A stretch of DNA of 64,000 bases from JAIEPT01 sp038217425 (GCA_038217425.1 JBBQPM010000005.1:56050-120049), one strand, 5' to 3'; shown: positions 50,901-59,934, numbered from the stretch's first letter. Notes: generated from the sequence alone by a model not told the origin. Made by a program: numbers and translations.

Positions 50901-53165
50901 ACTCAGGTTAAAGTAAGGCTTGAACGAACCGGTGAACGGCGCCGAACCGTTGGAGATGAGAGTCGCCGCCTCATCGTCGAAGGTCGTGTTCGTGAAATTG
51001 TCGCCGCTGCCGCCCAGGTAATTGGAGAGAATGATCGGGGTGTTATTGGGCGAGAGCAGCGTAAGAAACAATTCGCCGTCATAGGGATGCGTTACGTTGA
51101 GGGTGACGTTGATGTCCGTGATCGTGCCGGCAAGGCCCGAGATGACCAGATCGGAGTAGGTGGTACCGGGACTGCCGATTGCTTTGGGCGCGTCGACGGA
51201 GTTGAACGTCGTCGTGGTCGGCAGGTTCAGTACGCCGTTATTGTTCGTGTCGCGGTAGACGGTCCAGCCGGCTAGTCCGGGTTCGCCGCCGTCGCGTACG
51301 CCATCCGCGTCGTCATCGCGGAAGACGGTGCCGCTGATGACGCCAGGCGTATCGAACGCTTCGGTGACCGTGGCGGAGGTGGCGCTGCCGCCGTCGCTGG
51401 CGCTTTTGCCCATGCCGCGACGCGCGAAGGCATTCCAGATCTCGGCCTGATTGAGTCCGCCGGTGAGGGCGACGTCGGCGGCCAGAATGGCATCGCGACC
51501 GGCCAGGAAGGAGGGGTTGGTCCCTTGCAGCTTGAGTCCGTCCATGACCAGTTGCAGAGCGAGGTTGTTGCCGCCGTTGCCATGCATCACATCCGCGTCG
51601 AAACCGTGCTTGTCGATGAGCAACCAATTCAAGTCCCAAAGTGCGGATGCCCAGATTTCGCCGGCCTTGTGGCGCGTGTTGTTGGCGGACCCGCCGTTGA
51701 AGTTGCCGAGCGTGAGCGGGTCGATCGCCTTGTCGAAGCTATACGGATAGCGCCGGACGCCGGCTCCGTTCGCTGGCTGCCCGAGGTAGTAGGTGCCGAT
51801 GGGAAAGGCGCCGAGCTTGGCGTCGCTGGGGACTTGCGTGAGCATGAGGGCGTACCAATCGCTCCAACCCTCGGCCATGCCGGCGCTCTGGAGTGCGTTG
51901 AGCGCGGTGTTATTGGTCGGTCCGCCGGTGAGTCGTTCAGTGACGCCGTGCCCGTATTCGTGGATAAAGATGCTGGTATCGAAAGCGGCATCGCGTGCCG
52001 GGTTGGTTCCGAGATTGACGGGCATCGTCATGCGCGGACTCTGGCCGTCGATCGGGGTGAAGAAGCTGGGGTCGGCGTTGCCGTCCTGGAAATCGACGAT
52101 CACCGGATCATTCCCGAGCCCGCCGTGGCCATAGTTATTGACCTGAAAATTCCCGGCCGCTTCGGTGAACCCGTAGCGGTAGTGGATGTCATGTAGGCGG
52201 TTGACCCAGTAGAACAAGTTGGTGGCCGCTGCCGACTGGTAGTTGGCGGGATTCAGCGCGATATCGAGCGGGAAGTCGAAGATCAACCCGGCGCCGCCGG
52301 AGGGTCGGAACCCGCCGACGTTGTTTGAGTCTGCGTCCTCTTGCACCGAGGCGTTGTTGCCACGCGTGTCAGTGAACTCGGGGCCCGCGAGCCCGTCGGT
52401 ATCGTGCCAGCCGAAAGGTGATGCGGTCGCGTCGTGCGGATCGACGACCAGAGATCTGCCTCCGTCGCTGGGCGATTGCAGCGGCGACGCGAAAACGTTG
52501 TAGGCGGCATGGCCGATGCCGTCGTCTACGAAGATCGATTCGCCGGTGTCGGCATCCACCAGGCCGCCGTACCAGCGGTCGAGGTCGTTGGATTGCACGT
52601 TGAGCCGCCAGGCGAGTTCCAGTCCCTCCGCGGTCGGTACGTAGACGAGCTTGGCGGGGGTGTTTTGAGAAGTCGCTTGCGTGTCCAGACCGAGGTCGCC
52701 TGCGAAGGCCGAGAACGCCTGCTGAGCGCTGATGACGAATTGCGGGTCGGCGATGCCTACGGTGCGCGGGTCGCGGACGAAACTGCTGGCGACATGGATC
52801 ACTTCGCCCTTGGCGGTGATGCCAACGCTCATCTCCGCATACATCACTTCCTTGCCGTCGAATGTCTGACGAAGATAAAGATGCGTGGCGCCGGAAGCGG
52901 TATCGACGAACCGATCTGAGACGATAAATTCCTTCAACTCGTTGCTCGTCAGGCCCAGTTCCGCCACATGGCCGTGAAGATAATTCATGGCAATCTGCAT
53001 CGGATCGCCCGCCGTCGGTGCGGTCAGCAGGGAATCGTAGCTGCTAAGCCGACGCTGCGGGGGCAGGTAGAACTCCAGAACGTCCGCGGCATGCAAGACG
53101 GTCCGCTCTTCGAGCGTCTCGAGTGACAAGATCGATCGTAACTTCCATGGATTCGCTGGCTTCAT
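47991..53165 (-). CDS. giant secreted M36 (fungalysin-like) metalloprotease with modular C-terminus
   Basis: 1724 residues. The N-terminus RSILSLETLEERTVLHAA resembles the planctomycete LEPR-XLL sorting motif. A propeptide-like part precedes the M36 catalytic domain: FIHEYGHGVTERL (HExxH, near residue 410) and AEGWSDWYALM with the third ligand Glu. Then an SdrD-B-like segment (GTVFRDDDADGVRDGGEPGLAGW), a proprotein-convertase P-domain (GLAGTITDINVTLNVTHPYDGELFLTLLSP), two tandem repeats with HFKISGI.GGTL.K.NGT, and three copies of a golvesin-type carbohydrate-like domain (GLYRIAATWSREGNRASDAPF, GLYQVSATWNAEDNRASNSPF, GIYQVSVAYKQEANRATNAPF) alternating with ASH-type spacers. Likely an exported enzyme bound to the cell surface. 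Confidence 0.9.
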   Translation of the reverse strand: MKPANPWKLRSILSLETLEERTVLHAADVLEFYLPPQRRLSSYDSLLTAPTAGDPMQIAMNYLHGHVAELGLTSNELKEFIVSDRFVDTASGATHLYLRQTFDGKEVMYAEMSVGITAKGEVIHVASSFVRDPRTVGIADPQFVISAQQAFSAFAGDLGLDTQATSQNTPAKLVYVPTAEGLELAWRLNVQSNDLDRWYGGLVDADTGESIFVDDGIGHAAYNVFASPLQSPSDGGRSLVVDPHDATASPFGWHDTDGLAGPEFTDTRGNNASVQEDADSNNVGGFRPSGGAGLIFDFPLDIALNPANYQSAAATNLFYWVNRLHDIHYRYGFTEAAGNFQVNNYGHGGLGNDPVIVDFQDGNADPSFFTPIDGQSPRMTMPVNLGTNPARDAAFDTSIFIHEYGHGVTERLTGGPTNNTALNALQSAGMAEGWSDWYALMLTQVPSDAKLGAFPIGTYYLGQPANGAGVRRYPYSFDKAIDPLTLGNFNGGSANNTRHKAGEIWASALWDLNWLLIDKHGFDADVMHGNGGNNLALQLVMDGLKLQGTNPSFLAGRDAILAADVALTGGLNQAEIWNAFARRGMGKSASDGGSATSATVTEAFDTPGVISGTVFRDDDADGVRDGGEPGLAGWTVYRDTNNNGVLNLPTTTTFNSVDAPKAIGSPGTTYSDLVISGLAGTITDINVTLNVTHPYDGELFLTLLSPNNTPIILSNYLGGSGDNFTNTTFDDEAATLISNGSAPFTGSFKPYFNLSQLNGRDPNGNWRLRMDDSTAGNAGALLNWSLQITYGVAESSTVTDADGNYSFYGLADATYHIREVNQAGFTQTAPASGVHDVLIAGGQSIVDRNFGNRAAATVANASTLEDTLSAAIAIAPTSGQGVTHFKISGITGGTLFKNNGTTQINNGDFITVADGSAGVKFLPAANSNLAGSFSAELSQNGTTVVAGSSKATSTIAVTPVGDTPQVSNVSTAANTLSGGIVISRNSADGAEVSHFKISGIAGGTLYKSNGTTPILNGSFISFAEGQAGVRFLPTANSNKAGTFDVESSQDASAVAPQSGKATATISITGDLILDDGDVGFATAGAGWAPYTQGYQGDVRFAAAGNGSNIASWTFHVTPGLYRIAATWSREGNRASDAPFTLKDGATSLSTILVNQKIAPNDFTADGVTWKYLGAAYSLVGSSLTVELSNLANGYVIADAIRVERLGALPVGAEIHVVQEGIDVISGGSVSFGASNLGAAVQKSFTIYNIGVSDLTLTGPINLPAGFSIVSNFSTPIARGGSATFTVQFDAASLGSFAGPLSFQTSDSDEANYVINVSGTVEALPAVQIFDNTPSSSTSFTTAGPAWVYLASQGFQNDITYAPAGTGDRIATWTFPVAPGLYQVSATWNAEDNRASNSPFTVFDGANNLGTITLNQKVAPNDFGVWENLAVTPFVITGTTLIVTLSNNANGFVIADGIRIEKVGAFVAGAKVGVKQGTTTIASASVFDVGSTYVGTPISKTFTVTNNGSQTLNITSPLTVPTGFTVTATFGSTSLAPGASTTVTVEMSAASLGSFSGAAAFTSNDSASPFGFTLFGTVLATPAATIQKIDNADASFTTIGSGWVLYGGQGVNNSLLYHSKGSGLNRSEWTFFTAPGIYQVSVAYKQEANRATNAPFTVRDGDVPIRTEAVNQRLAPTTTFSDSGATKWKTLPGTFTLVGNKLVVSLSDLANGFVIADSVRIEKVA

Positions 53166-53193
53166 GGCGCACCGCAGTGGGTTAAGTGTAAGA

Positions 53194-53580
53194 TTATTTA
53201 ACTACGACGGCGCCCTTTGCGGTTTGCGTAATAAGCTTGCCGCTGCTGCCGACGTACGAGAATTCGATCGCCTTGGTGGAAACGTTGCCGAGGAGCGTAA
53301 ACGAGATGCGTGCGGCGGCGCCGGCCGGGCCAATGGTTCCTTGCAGTTGAATGTCATCGCCGCGCACGGACCCCGTCTTCACGGCCATCTCGTAGGATGC
53401 GCCGTTGGCCGCGGTTAGCGTCCCCGTGCCCGTGAACTTGTCTCCTTGGCGGACGGCCTTTACCTTCAGCGTCGAACCATCGACGATGCCGGTGAACTCA
53501 ATCGTCTGAGACTCCTGTGCCACGACAGCGCTTAGCACGAGAAACACGATGGCGGTCGAGAGAAATGCAAGGCGCGACAT
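53194..53580 (-). CDS. small secreted protein upstream of the M36 protease
   Basis: 128 residues. Signal peptide RLAFLSTAIVFLVLSAVVAQ. The mature part is a small beta-rich domain (IEFTGIVDGSTLKVKAVRQGDKFTGTGTLTAANG, ISFTLLGNVSTKAIEFSYVGSSGK). No Cys or catalytic signature. It ends 28 nt before the giant protease gene in the same direction, so it may be a co-expressed helper or inhibitor, but no family is recognised. Confidence 0.6.
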   Translation of the reverse strand: MSRLAFLSTAIVFLVLSAVVAQESQTIEFTGIVDGSTLKVKAVRQGDKFTGTGTLTAANGASYEMAVKTGSVRGDDIQLQGTIGPAGAAARISFTLLGNVSTKAIEFSYVGSSGKLITQTAKGAVVVK

Positions 53581-53680
53581 GGCGGCTCCCTTGGGATGCT
53601 GGAAAAACGAGAGGCGCGTCCCTCTCTAAAGGGAAAGATGCGCGGAGAAGCGAAGTGTGACTGCGGGAATAAGAAAAAAA

Positions 53681-54391
53681 TCAATCGGCGTCGAGGAGCT
53701 TTCCGCTCGTCCGCCAATCGGGGGGCAGGAACGATTTGACGTACTTCATCACGCCGATGTCGATAAGTTCTTCCTCAACCGCGAGCGGCGTCGGATTGTC
53801 AAGGGTCTGTGCGGTCTCCGCGACGAGCAACTCGGCAAACAGACGACGTGCTCGACTGACCTGCTTGCGAAACGTCTCGGCGCCGATCGTATAGCCGCAC
53901 AATCGGCTGATGCGTCCGGCCAATTGAATCGAGTTCTCGCCGGGATGCTCCACGAGCGTGCGCAGGACGGTGTGGCCGAGATTGCCGGAGTGTTCGCGTT
54001 GATAGCGTTCGAGGTTTCCCCAGACGCTTTCCAGGACGACGCGGCGCCAACGCGACAACCACTCTTCATCCGTGGCCAACCCGAGCGCTTCGGGAATCTC
54101 CGCCAGCGGCACGCCTTCCTCGACCGCCAGCGAGCGCCGACGCATCTGCGCCAGCGCGGCATTCCGCACGGCGGCGATCAAGTAATCGCGGAATCGGCCG
54201 CGAAGTTGAACCTCTTCCACCATGCCGCGTTCGACAACGCGCAGCAAGAAGGATTGGCACACGTCTTCGACGTCGTGAGGATTCTTGAGAAACACGCCCA
54301 GATAGCCCTGGATGGCCTGAGCGTAACGCATTACGAATTTGACCGGGTCGCGGATCATCGGCCAGCGCGTCGATATCTGATCGATCCCCAC
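53681..54391 (-). CDS. ECF-like RNA polymerase sigma factor
   Basis: 236 residues from the GTG at 54391, with AGAGG 7 nt upstream and 14 nt after the kinase stop; a start at 54448 would overlap the kinase. Region 2 is readable as FVMRYAQAIQGYLGVFLKNPHDVEDVCQSFLLRVVE and FRDYLIAAVRNAALAQMRRR. A region 4 HTH is less clear (IQLAGRISRLCGYTIGAETFRKQVSRARRLF). It belongs to the planctomycete sigma group that pairs with Ser/Thr kinases: the adjacent upstream gene is such a kinase, so phosphorylation may set its activity. Confidence 0.8.
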   Translation of the reverse strand: MGIDQISTRWPMIRDPVKFVMRYAQAIQGYLGVFLKNPHDVEDVCQSFLLRVVERGMVEEVQLRGRFRDYLIAAVRNAALAQMRRRSLAVEEGVPLAEIPEALGLATDEEWLSRWRRVVLESVWGNLERYQREHSGNLGHTVLRTLVEHPGENSIQLAGRISRLCGYTIGAETFRKQVSRARRLFAELLVAETAQTLDNPTPLAVEEELIDIGVMKYVKSFLPPDWRTSGKLLDAD

Positions 54392-54405
54392 CTGTAGACC
54401 TCTGC

Positions 54406-56655
54406 TTAGGGTTTCGCCCGAGCCGGCAACACGCGACTGACGTCCCATAGCCGCAAGGTTTGGTCGTCGCTTCCGGAAGCAAGGATACCTCCTTTACCGG
54501 AGAAGGCAAGCGAGGCGACTGCCTGACCGTGTCCGGTTAACGTTCCGAGCAGGGCGTATGTCTCGGCGTTGAGGAGCAGGATTTTGGAGCCGCTGCCGCA
54601 GGCGAGGATCGAGCCATCGGGCGAGTATGCCAGCGCGCGACACTCGCCATGCGCGCTGGGAATTGCCTGAAGCATTCGCTCGCCGGCGTAGTCCCAAAAT
54701 TGCAACGCGGGAGTCGCTTGATCCAGACCCGCCACCGCGAGGACGCCGCCGCGCGGAGCGCAGGCAATCGCCTTGATGAAGAGTCCCGTCCGCAGTTCTC
54801 TCCAGATTCGGCCCGTATCCGCATTCCACATGACGACGCGCTTGTCTTGGCTGCCCGAAGCGATCTGCTGGCCTGCCGCGGAGTAAGTCACCGCCCACAC
54901 CTTGCCCCGATGCTCGACTTTAAAGGGGAACGATTCGCGCCCCGTGTCGATGTCCCAAATCCTCAGATACGTTCTGCCCGGCCCGGCCACGAAAGGCTCC
55001 AGCGCCGCCGTCAGTTTTCGCGACCCTGGCGCGAACGCCAGCGCGACGACTCGATTCACGCTCTTATCGACTGCTACCGTACTCTCGTTTCCAGTTTCGA
55101 TCTCCCAATATTTGACCCCCATGCCGTCATCGCAACCGACGGCCACGAGCTTGCTGTCGTGGGAAAAGGAGAGCGCCAGCACCTTGACCGTGACATTGTT
55201 GCGACGTGCGCCGAGGATGAATCGCTTCTCGCCGGTATGACTGTCCCAGATGACGACGCCTCCGTCTGCCTGGGCGTTGCCCGCTCCGATCCAGCGATCG
55301 TCGGGCGAAAAACCGACGCTCGAAACCTGCCCGCTCATTGCCAGGACGAGTCCCTTCTCCGTGATGCTTTCGCGAAACGCCAACGCCCTCTCCAACCGGG
55401 AGATCGCCTTGCGTTGCTCGGCATCTTCGACTGGCCCGAGCCGCTTTTGCAGAATCTGAAGCTTCTCGAGCGCCTTCGTCATTTCTGGCGGTTGCCGATA
55501 GCGAATGGCCTGCTCGGAAGCGGCGGCAACGCTTGGCCAATCGTCCTTGTCGACTTCCGTCAGATTCCGAACGCTGAAGGCATACGCGATCACCAACGCG
55601 AAGATCAGCAACAATGCCCCAAGACTCCAGGCGAGGGCCTTCCAGGATTTCTGCTGGACCGCCGGGAAACGCATGGCTCGTTCGCTGTGAGGAGAATCGG
55701 CGATGCGGAACGGGTCGGTGGCGTCGGCGTCGGTCCAGACGAAAGGAGCGCTCTGAGTCGGCGCCGTCCCTGTCAAGATCTTCTCGAGGTCGGCTAGTAG
55801 GGCGGCGCCGTTGGAGTATCGCTGAACTCGATTCTTCGCCATCGCCTTGTGAATAATGGCCGTGCATGCCTCGGGAATCTCCGGATCCGTGGCACGTGGA
55901 TCGGGAATCGGCTGCCCGCAGTGCGCAAACAGAACCTGAACGGCATCCGCTCCCTGATACGGCGGCCGACCGGTCAACAGTGCGAAATACGTGGCGCCGA
56001 GCGCGTAAAGATCGCTTCGTTCATCGACCGTGCCGCCTTGACCTTGTTCGGGACTCATGTACGCTGGGGTTCCGATTACGCCTCCGAGCGTCGTGACGTC
56101 GTCGCTTCGCCCTACCGGCTTGACCAGACCGAAATCACCCAGCTTCACGATGCCCTCGCTGGAACGAAGGATGTTGGAGGGTTTGATATCGCGATGGATC
56201 AGCCCGGCCTTGTGAGCGGCGACCATGCCCCGACAAACGTCGAGCGCGATGCTCGTCGCTTCCGCCCAGAGAAATCGGCCGTGAATTCGCAGATAGTCCT
56301 GCGCGCTGCCGCCGCGAACCAGTTCCATGACGATGAACGGCGTCCCCTGCGACTCGCCAATGTCGTAGACTGCGACCACATTGGGATGGTTCAGTCGTGC
56401 CGCTCCTTGACCCTCGCGGTAAAAACGGCTGAGCGCCTCGGGATGGGATGAGATCTCTTTGGGCAAGAGCTTGAGCGCGACTTGCCGCTTGAGCAGCGTG
56501 TCCTCCGCTTCATAGACGACGCCCATCCCGCCTTGGCCCAAGCTGCCGGTGATGCGGTATCGTCCTAATCGACTCACGCCCGGCGTTATCGGAATCGGAT
56601 TGGACGCCTGCTGCTTGGGTCTTGCGGAGTGCGAAGAAGAGGCTGGCAAATCCAT
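54406..56655 (-). CDS. Ser/Thr protein kinase with C-terminal WD40 propeller
   Basis: 749 residues. Kinase domain about 33-300: glycine loop ITGSLGQGGMGVVYEA, Lys in VALKLLPKE, IHRDIKPSNILRSS, GDFGLVKPVG, GTPAYMSPEQGQGG. One membrane segment (ALAWSLGALLLIFALVIAYAF) near residue 345, then about 350 residues of WD40 repeats outside the membrane (VGFSPDDRWIGAGNAQADGGVVIWDSHTG, VAVGCDDGMGVKYWEIETG, IASGSQDKRVVMWNADTG, LASGSDDQTLRLWDVSR). The propeller could sense an external ligand. The ECF-like sigma factor follows 14 nt on, forming a kinase-sigma operon. Confidence 0.93.
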   Translation of the reverse strand: MDLPASSSHSARPKQQASNPIPITPGVSRLGRYRITGSLGQGGMGVVYEAEDTLLKRQVALKLLPKEISSHPEALSRFYREGQGAARLNHPNVVAVYDIGESQGTPFIVMELVRGGSAQDYLRIHGRFLWAEATSIALDVCRGMVAAHKAGLIHRDIKPSNILRSSEGIVKLGDFGLVKPVGRSDDVTTLGGVIGTPAYMSPEQGQGGTVDERSDLYALGATYFALLTGRPPYQGADAVQVLFAHCGQPIPDPRATDPEIPEACTAIIHKAMAKNRVQRYSNGAALLADLEKILTGTAPTQSAPFVWTDADATDPFRIADSPHSERAMRFPAVQQKSWKALAWSLGALLLIFALVIAYAFSVRNLTEVDKDDWPSVAAASEQAIRYRQPPEMTKALEKLQILQKRLGPVEDAEQRKAISRLERALAFRESITEKGLVLAMSGQVSSVGFSPDDRWIGAGNAQADGGVVIWDSHTGEKRFILGARRNNVTVKVLALSFSHDSKLVAVGCDDGMGVKYWEIETGNESTVAVDKSVNRVVALAFAPGSRKLTAALEPFVAGPGRTYLRIWDIDTGRESFPFKVEHRGKVWAVTYSAAGQQIASGSQDKRVVMWNADTGRIWRELRTGLFIKAIACAPRGGVLAVAGLDQATPALQFWDYAGERMLQAIPSAHGECRALAYSPDGSILACGSGSKILLLNAETYALLGTLTGHGQAVASLAFSGKGGILASGSDDQTLRLWDVSRVLPARAKP

Positions 56656-57076
56656 GAATTGTCTCCGCAGGATGCTCTCGGCGATTGATTGTTATCTTAT
56701 CATCAATCGCGGGGCGGGGACTTTGCAGCGATGTCCGGCGAACATCAGGAACAGGGGTCTGCGAAAGGATCTGGGTTTAGTTAAGCCGCAGAGCGATTCT
56801 ATCGGGCCTGAGCTTCGTTACGAGGAGAGGGCGGGCAGCGGACCCGCGGTCCATCAAGGCAGACCCCGCCGACGGATAGCGCCCACACGACCTTGAGTAG
56901 TTTCCACATCCCAACGGGATCGTCGCGCCGAACGGGATAATATCTATTCCCGATTGATCTTCATGAAAGTTTCCGGCCGGGGCTTGGCGATTCGCGGCCG
57001 TTCGTGAACAATAACGACGTCCGTTCGGAAATGCAACAAAGTTGCCACTTCGATTCCACATCCCAGGAGAATCACC
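56656..57076. other. intergenic region between divergent genes
   Basis: 420 nt hold the upstream regions of the kinase (minus) and the SnoaL-like gene (plus, with AGGAG before its ATG). A small palindrome GGACCCGCGGTCC sits near 56840. No open frame, promoter or known RNA is convincing. Confidence 0.4.
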
Positions 57077-57985
57077 ATGCGAAGTTTGCTCGCCCCCTGT
57101 TTGCTGGTCGTCGCGATATTGCTTACGATTCCCGGCGTAGGTCGAGCCCAGGTCAACGAGGATGAGAAGAGCGCAGTTCGCCGCAGCCTCGAAGCGTTCG
57201 TCGATTCGTTCAACAAGGCCGATGCGAAGGCCGTGGCCGGCATGGTGACCGATCGCTTCGAGTTCATCGACGACAGCGGGGTGACGCTGCAGGGCAAGGC
57301 GGAGTTCGAAGGCATGCTCGGCAAATACTTCGCCAAGAACAAGGACGCCAAACTCCATTTGACGCTCGACGGCGTACGCGTGGTTTCGAAGGAAGTCGCG
57401 CTCGAGGACGCGGAATCGACCATCACGGTTCCCGAGAAGAAGGCCCAGACGACCCGGCGCGTCAACATCGTCTTCGCCAAAGCCGACGGACTCTGGAAGC
57501 TGGCGAGCATTCGCGAATTTCCCGAGATCGCCGTGCCGGTCTCGGCCAGCGAACGTTTGAAGGATCTCGAATTCCTGGTCGGCGATTGGATCGAAGAAAG
57601 CGCCGATGCCGTCGTCGAAACTACAGTGAGCTGGGCGAAGGACAAGAAGCACCTCAAGCTCGTTTTCGCGGTGAAAACCAAGGGGCAGACGACGCTCAAA
57701 GGGACGCAGCGGATCGCCGTCGATCCGCTCACGGATCAGATCAAGGGCTGGACGTTCGATTCCGAAGGGGGCTACGCCAACTCGATTTGGGCCAAGGGCG
57801 CCGATCACTGGATCGTGCGCGCCAGCGGCGTGTCCAGCGAAGGAGACGGCGCCGGCGCTACGCACGTCATCAAGCTGCTCGCCAAGGATCGAATCGAATG
57901 GAAGTCGATGCACCGCGTGATCGGCTCCGACGTCGTGCCCGATCGTACCGTCGTGCTGGTCCGCAAGCCGGCGGCGCCCAAGTAA
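57077..57985 (+). CDS. secreted SnoaL/NTF2-like domain protein
   Basis: 302 residues. Signal peptide LLAPCLLVVAILLTIPGVGRAQ; AGGAG lies 7 nt before the ATG. Residues 30-150 resemble a cystatin-like NTF2 fold of the SgcJ/EcaC type (DEKSAVRRSLEAFVDSFNKADAKAVAGMVTDRFEFID, GKAEFEGMLGKYFAKN). The second half (LKDLEFLVGDWIEESADAVVETTVSW, GWTFDSEGGYANSIW) resembles a lipocalin-like or DUF1579-like beta domain. It has no enzymatic motif that can be named. It is followed by a Gly-rich protein, same strand. Confidence 0.72.
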   Translation: MRSLLAPCLLVVAILLTIPGVGRAQVNEDEKSAVRRSLEAFVDSFNKADAKAVAGMVTDRFEFIDDSGVTLQGKAEFEGMLGKYFAKNKDAKLHLTLDGVRVVSKEVALEDAESTITVPEKKAQTTRRVNIVFAKADGLWKLASIREFPEIAVPVSASERLKDLEFLVGDWIEESADAVVETTVSWAKDKKHLKLVFAVKTKGQTTLKGTQRIAVDPLTDQIKGWTFDSEGGYANSIWAKGADHWIVRASGVSSEGDGAGATHVIKLLAKDRIEWKSMHRVIGSDVVPDRTVVLVRKPAAPK

Positions 57986-58022
57986 CCCCAGCCGAGTTAT
58001 TGCACCTATGGAGAACTTCGTC

Positions 58023-59915
58023 ATGCGAAAGACTTATTGGCTCATACTCGGTTCGGTTTGTGCCTTCGGGCTGCTCGTCGCGATTTCCGATGCCGAGGGG
58101 CGCGGCGGTCGAGGCGGGGGTGGAGGTGGAGGTGGAGGGGGTGGTTTTAGCCGGCCCGCGGGGGGCGGAGGAGGCGGAGGAGGTTTCGGCGGCGGAGGCT
58201 TTAGCCCCAGTAAACCGAGCTATTCTCCGCCCAGTTCGCCGTCGTTCTCGCGCCCGTCCGCGCCCGCAGTTCGGCCCAGCGCGCCGCCGCAAATTTCGAA
58301 GCCGCCGCAAGTTCAGAATCCTTCCTTCGGTCAACGCCCCAACATCGGCGGCGGCAACTTCCCGACGACCCGGCCTTCCACGCCGTTTGCCCCCGGCGCC
58401 GGCAACAAGCCCAGCACCTTGCCGGGGCATTCGATCATCGGCGGCGGCGGCGGTACCAAGGTCGGCGGCGGGGGGGAAGGAACCAAGCTCCCCGGCAACG
58501 ATCGACCCGGCTTCGGGGGCGGCGGCGTCAAACCTGTCGATCCTGGCTTCAACCGACCCACCATCGGCAACCGCCCCGAGGTCAAGCCCGGCGACCGCTT
58601 TCCAAACGCTGGCGTACGTCCCGGCGAGGGTGTTCGACCCGGCAAACTCCCCGACGGCAAGTTCAACACCGTCATCAATCGCCCCATCAACGCGGGCAAT
58701 ATCAACACCGGCAACATCAATATCAACAAGACCAATAACATCGTCAAAAACAACCAGGCCAACCATATCAGCAACAACCGCATCGGCAACAACGTCGACA
58801 ACCGATCCTGGACCGGGAACGCTGTCAATCACTGGAGCAACAACTGGGACAACCACTTCAACGACATTCACAATAATCATCCGTGGTATCACGGCTGCTG
58901 GCCCGGGCATTGGAACGACCACTGGGGCGTGGGACCGATCTCCTGGGGCATGAGCGCGTGGGCGCTCAATTCGTTCCGCTACGGGTGGGGCTACTCGAGC
59001 TATGCCAACCCGTACTACGTCGCAGAGCCCGCGCAAGTTTACGACTATTCGCAGCCGGTGCAGATCGTGATGCAGGGGTCGCCGACGTACGCTGAGGACA
59101 GTTCCTCCGCGCAGCCGGCTCCGCCGCCCCCTCCGAGCGACCAAGCCGGCGCGGCATTCGATGCTGCGCTCGCCGCCTTCAAGCAGGAGAATTATCCGCT
59201 CGCCAAGACCAAGATCGAGGCGGCTCTGGGCTTCGCGCCCAAAGATGCGGTGATGCACGAGTTCCGCGCCCAGGTCCTGTTCGCGCTCAAGGAATACAAG
59301 GCCGCGGCTGCGGTGCTCAATTCGCTGCTCGCCGTCAGTCCCGGCTGGGATTACACGACCATGATTGGCCTCTACGGTAATCCCGATACGTACGTAACTC
59401 AGCTTCGCGACCTGGAGAAAGCCCGCGACGCCAACCCCAAGGCGCCTGAGGTTCACTTCCTGCTCGCGTACTTCTACTTGACGGGCGGCTTTCCCGACGC
59501 TGCCAAAAAGGAGCTCGAACAGGTCGTGATGCTTGCCCCGAACGATCAAGTGTCGCGGCAACTGTTGACTTCGGTGGGCGGCCCCGACGCAGCGCCCACG
59601 GCGACGCCCGCGCCCGTCAATCCCCAGGCGAACATCGAACTTGACATCACCGGTAAATGGAAAGCCCAGCGCTCGGACGGCGTCTCGATCGCCCTGGAGA
59701 TCAAGGACGACGGCAAGTTCACCTGGGCAGTCGAAGGCAAAGAAAAGACCGACGCGTTCGGCGGAACCTATACGCTCGAGACCGATATGTTGGTGCTCGA
59801 ACGGAGCGCCGGCGGCGTCCTCATGGGCAAAGTCGAGCCGCTCAGCACGACGAGCTTCTCCTTCCGCCTGGTCGGTACGCCGGGCAGCGACCAGGGGCTA
59901 ATTTTTAAGAAATGA
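58023..59915 (+). CDS. secreted Gly/Pro/Asn-rich protein with C-terminal TPR domain
   Basis: 630 residues from the ATG at 58023 (GGAG 9 nt upstream); an ATG at 58008 is less likely. Signal peptide YWLILGSVCAFGLLVAI followed by RGGRGGGGGG and a low-complexity stretch to about residue 270, rich in Gly, Pro then Asn (NINTGNININKTNNIVKNN). A Trp/His-rich zone (WSNNWDNHFNDIHNNHPWYHG) follows, then TPR helices (FDAALAAFKQENYPLAKTKIEAAL, KEYKAAAAVLNSLLAV, APEVHFLLAYFYLTGGFPDAAKKEL) and a beta-rich end (GKWKAQRSDGVSIALEIKDDGKFTW). Probably a surface or matrix protein. Confidence 0.75.
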   Translation: MRKTYWLILGSVCAFGLLVAISDAEGRGGRGGGGGGGGGGGFSRPAGGGGGGGGFGGGGFSPSKPSYSPPSSPSFSRPSAPAVRPSAPPQISKPPQVQNPSFGQRPNIGGGNFPTTRPSTPFAPGAGNKPSTLPGHSIIGGGGGTKVGGGGEGTKLPGNDRPGFGGGGVKPVDPGFNRPTIGNRPEVKPGDRFPNAGVRPGEGVRPGKLPDGKFNTVINRPINAGNINTGNININKTNNIVKNNQANHISNNRIGNNVDNRSWTGNAVNHWSNNWDNHFNDIHNNHPWYHGCWPGHWNDHWGVGPISWGMSAWALNSFRYGWGYSSYANPYYVAEPAQVYDYSQPVQIVMQGSPTYAEDSSSAQPAPPPPPSDQAGAAFDAALAAFKQENYPLAKTKIEAALGFAPKDAVMHEFRAQVLFALKEYKAAAAVLNSLLAVSPGWDYTTMIGLYGNPDTYVTQLRDLEKARDANPKAPEVHFLLAYFYLTGGFPDAAKKELEQVVMLAPNDQVSRQLLTSVGGPDAAPTATPAPVNPQANIELDITGKWKAQRSDGVSIALEIKDDGKFTWAVEGKEKTDAFGGTYTLETDMLVLERSAGGVLMGKVEPLSTTSFSFRLVGTPGSDQGLIFKK

Positions 59916-59934
59916 TCCATGAATTCTTTTGGGA

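Noticed and set aside
56656..57076. Possible tRNA or small RNA gene in this and other gaps
   Set aside because: No TTCGAATC-type loop with matching acceptor stem was found here or elsewhere in the window.
57870..59561. 563-codon open frame on the minus strand opposite the Gly-rich protein
   Set aside because: The plus-strand protein has a signal peptide and TPR domain, and the antisense frame mirrors its codon bias. A plus-strand frame 57586-58953 is rejected for the same reason.
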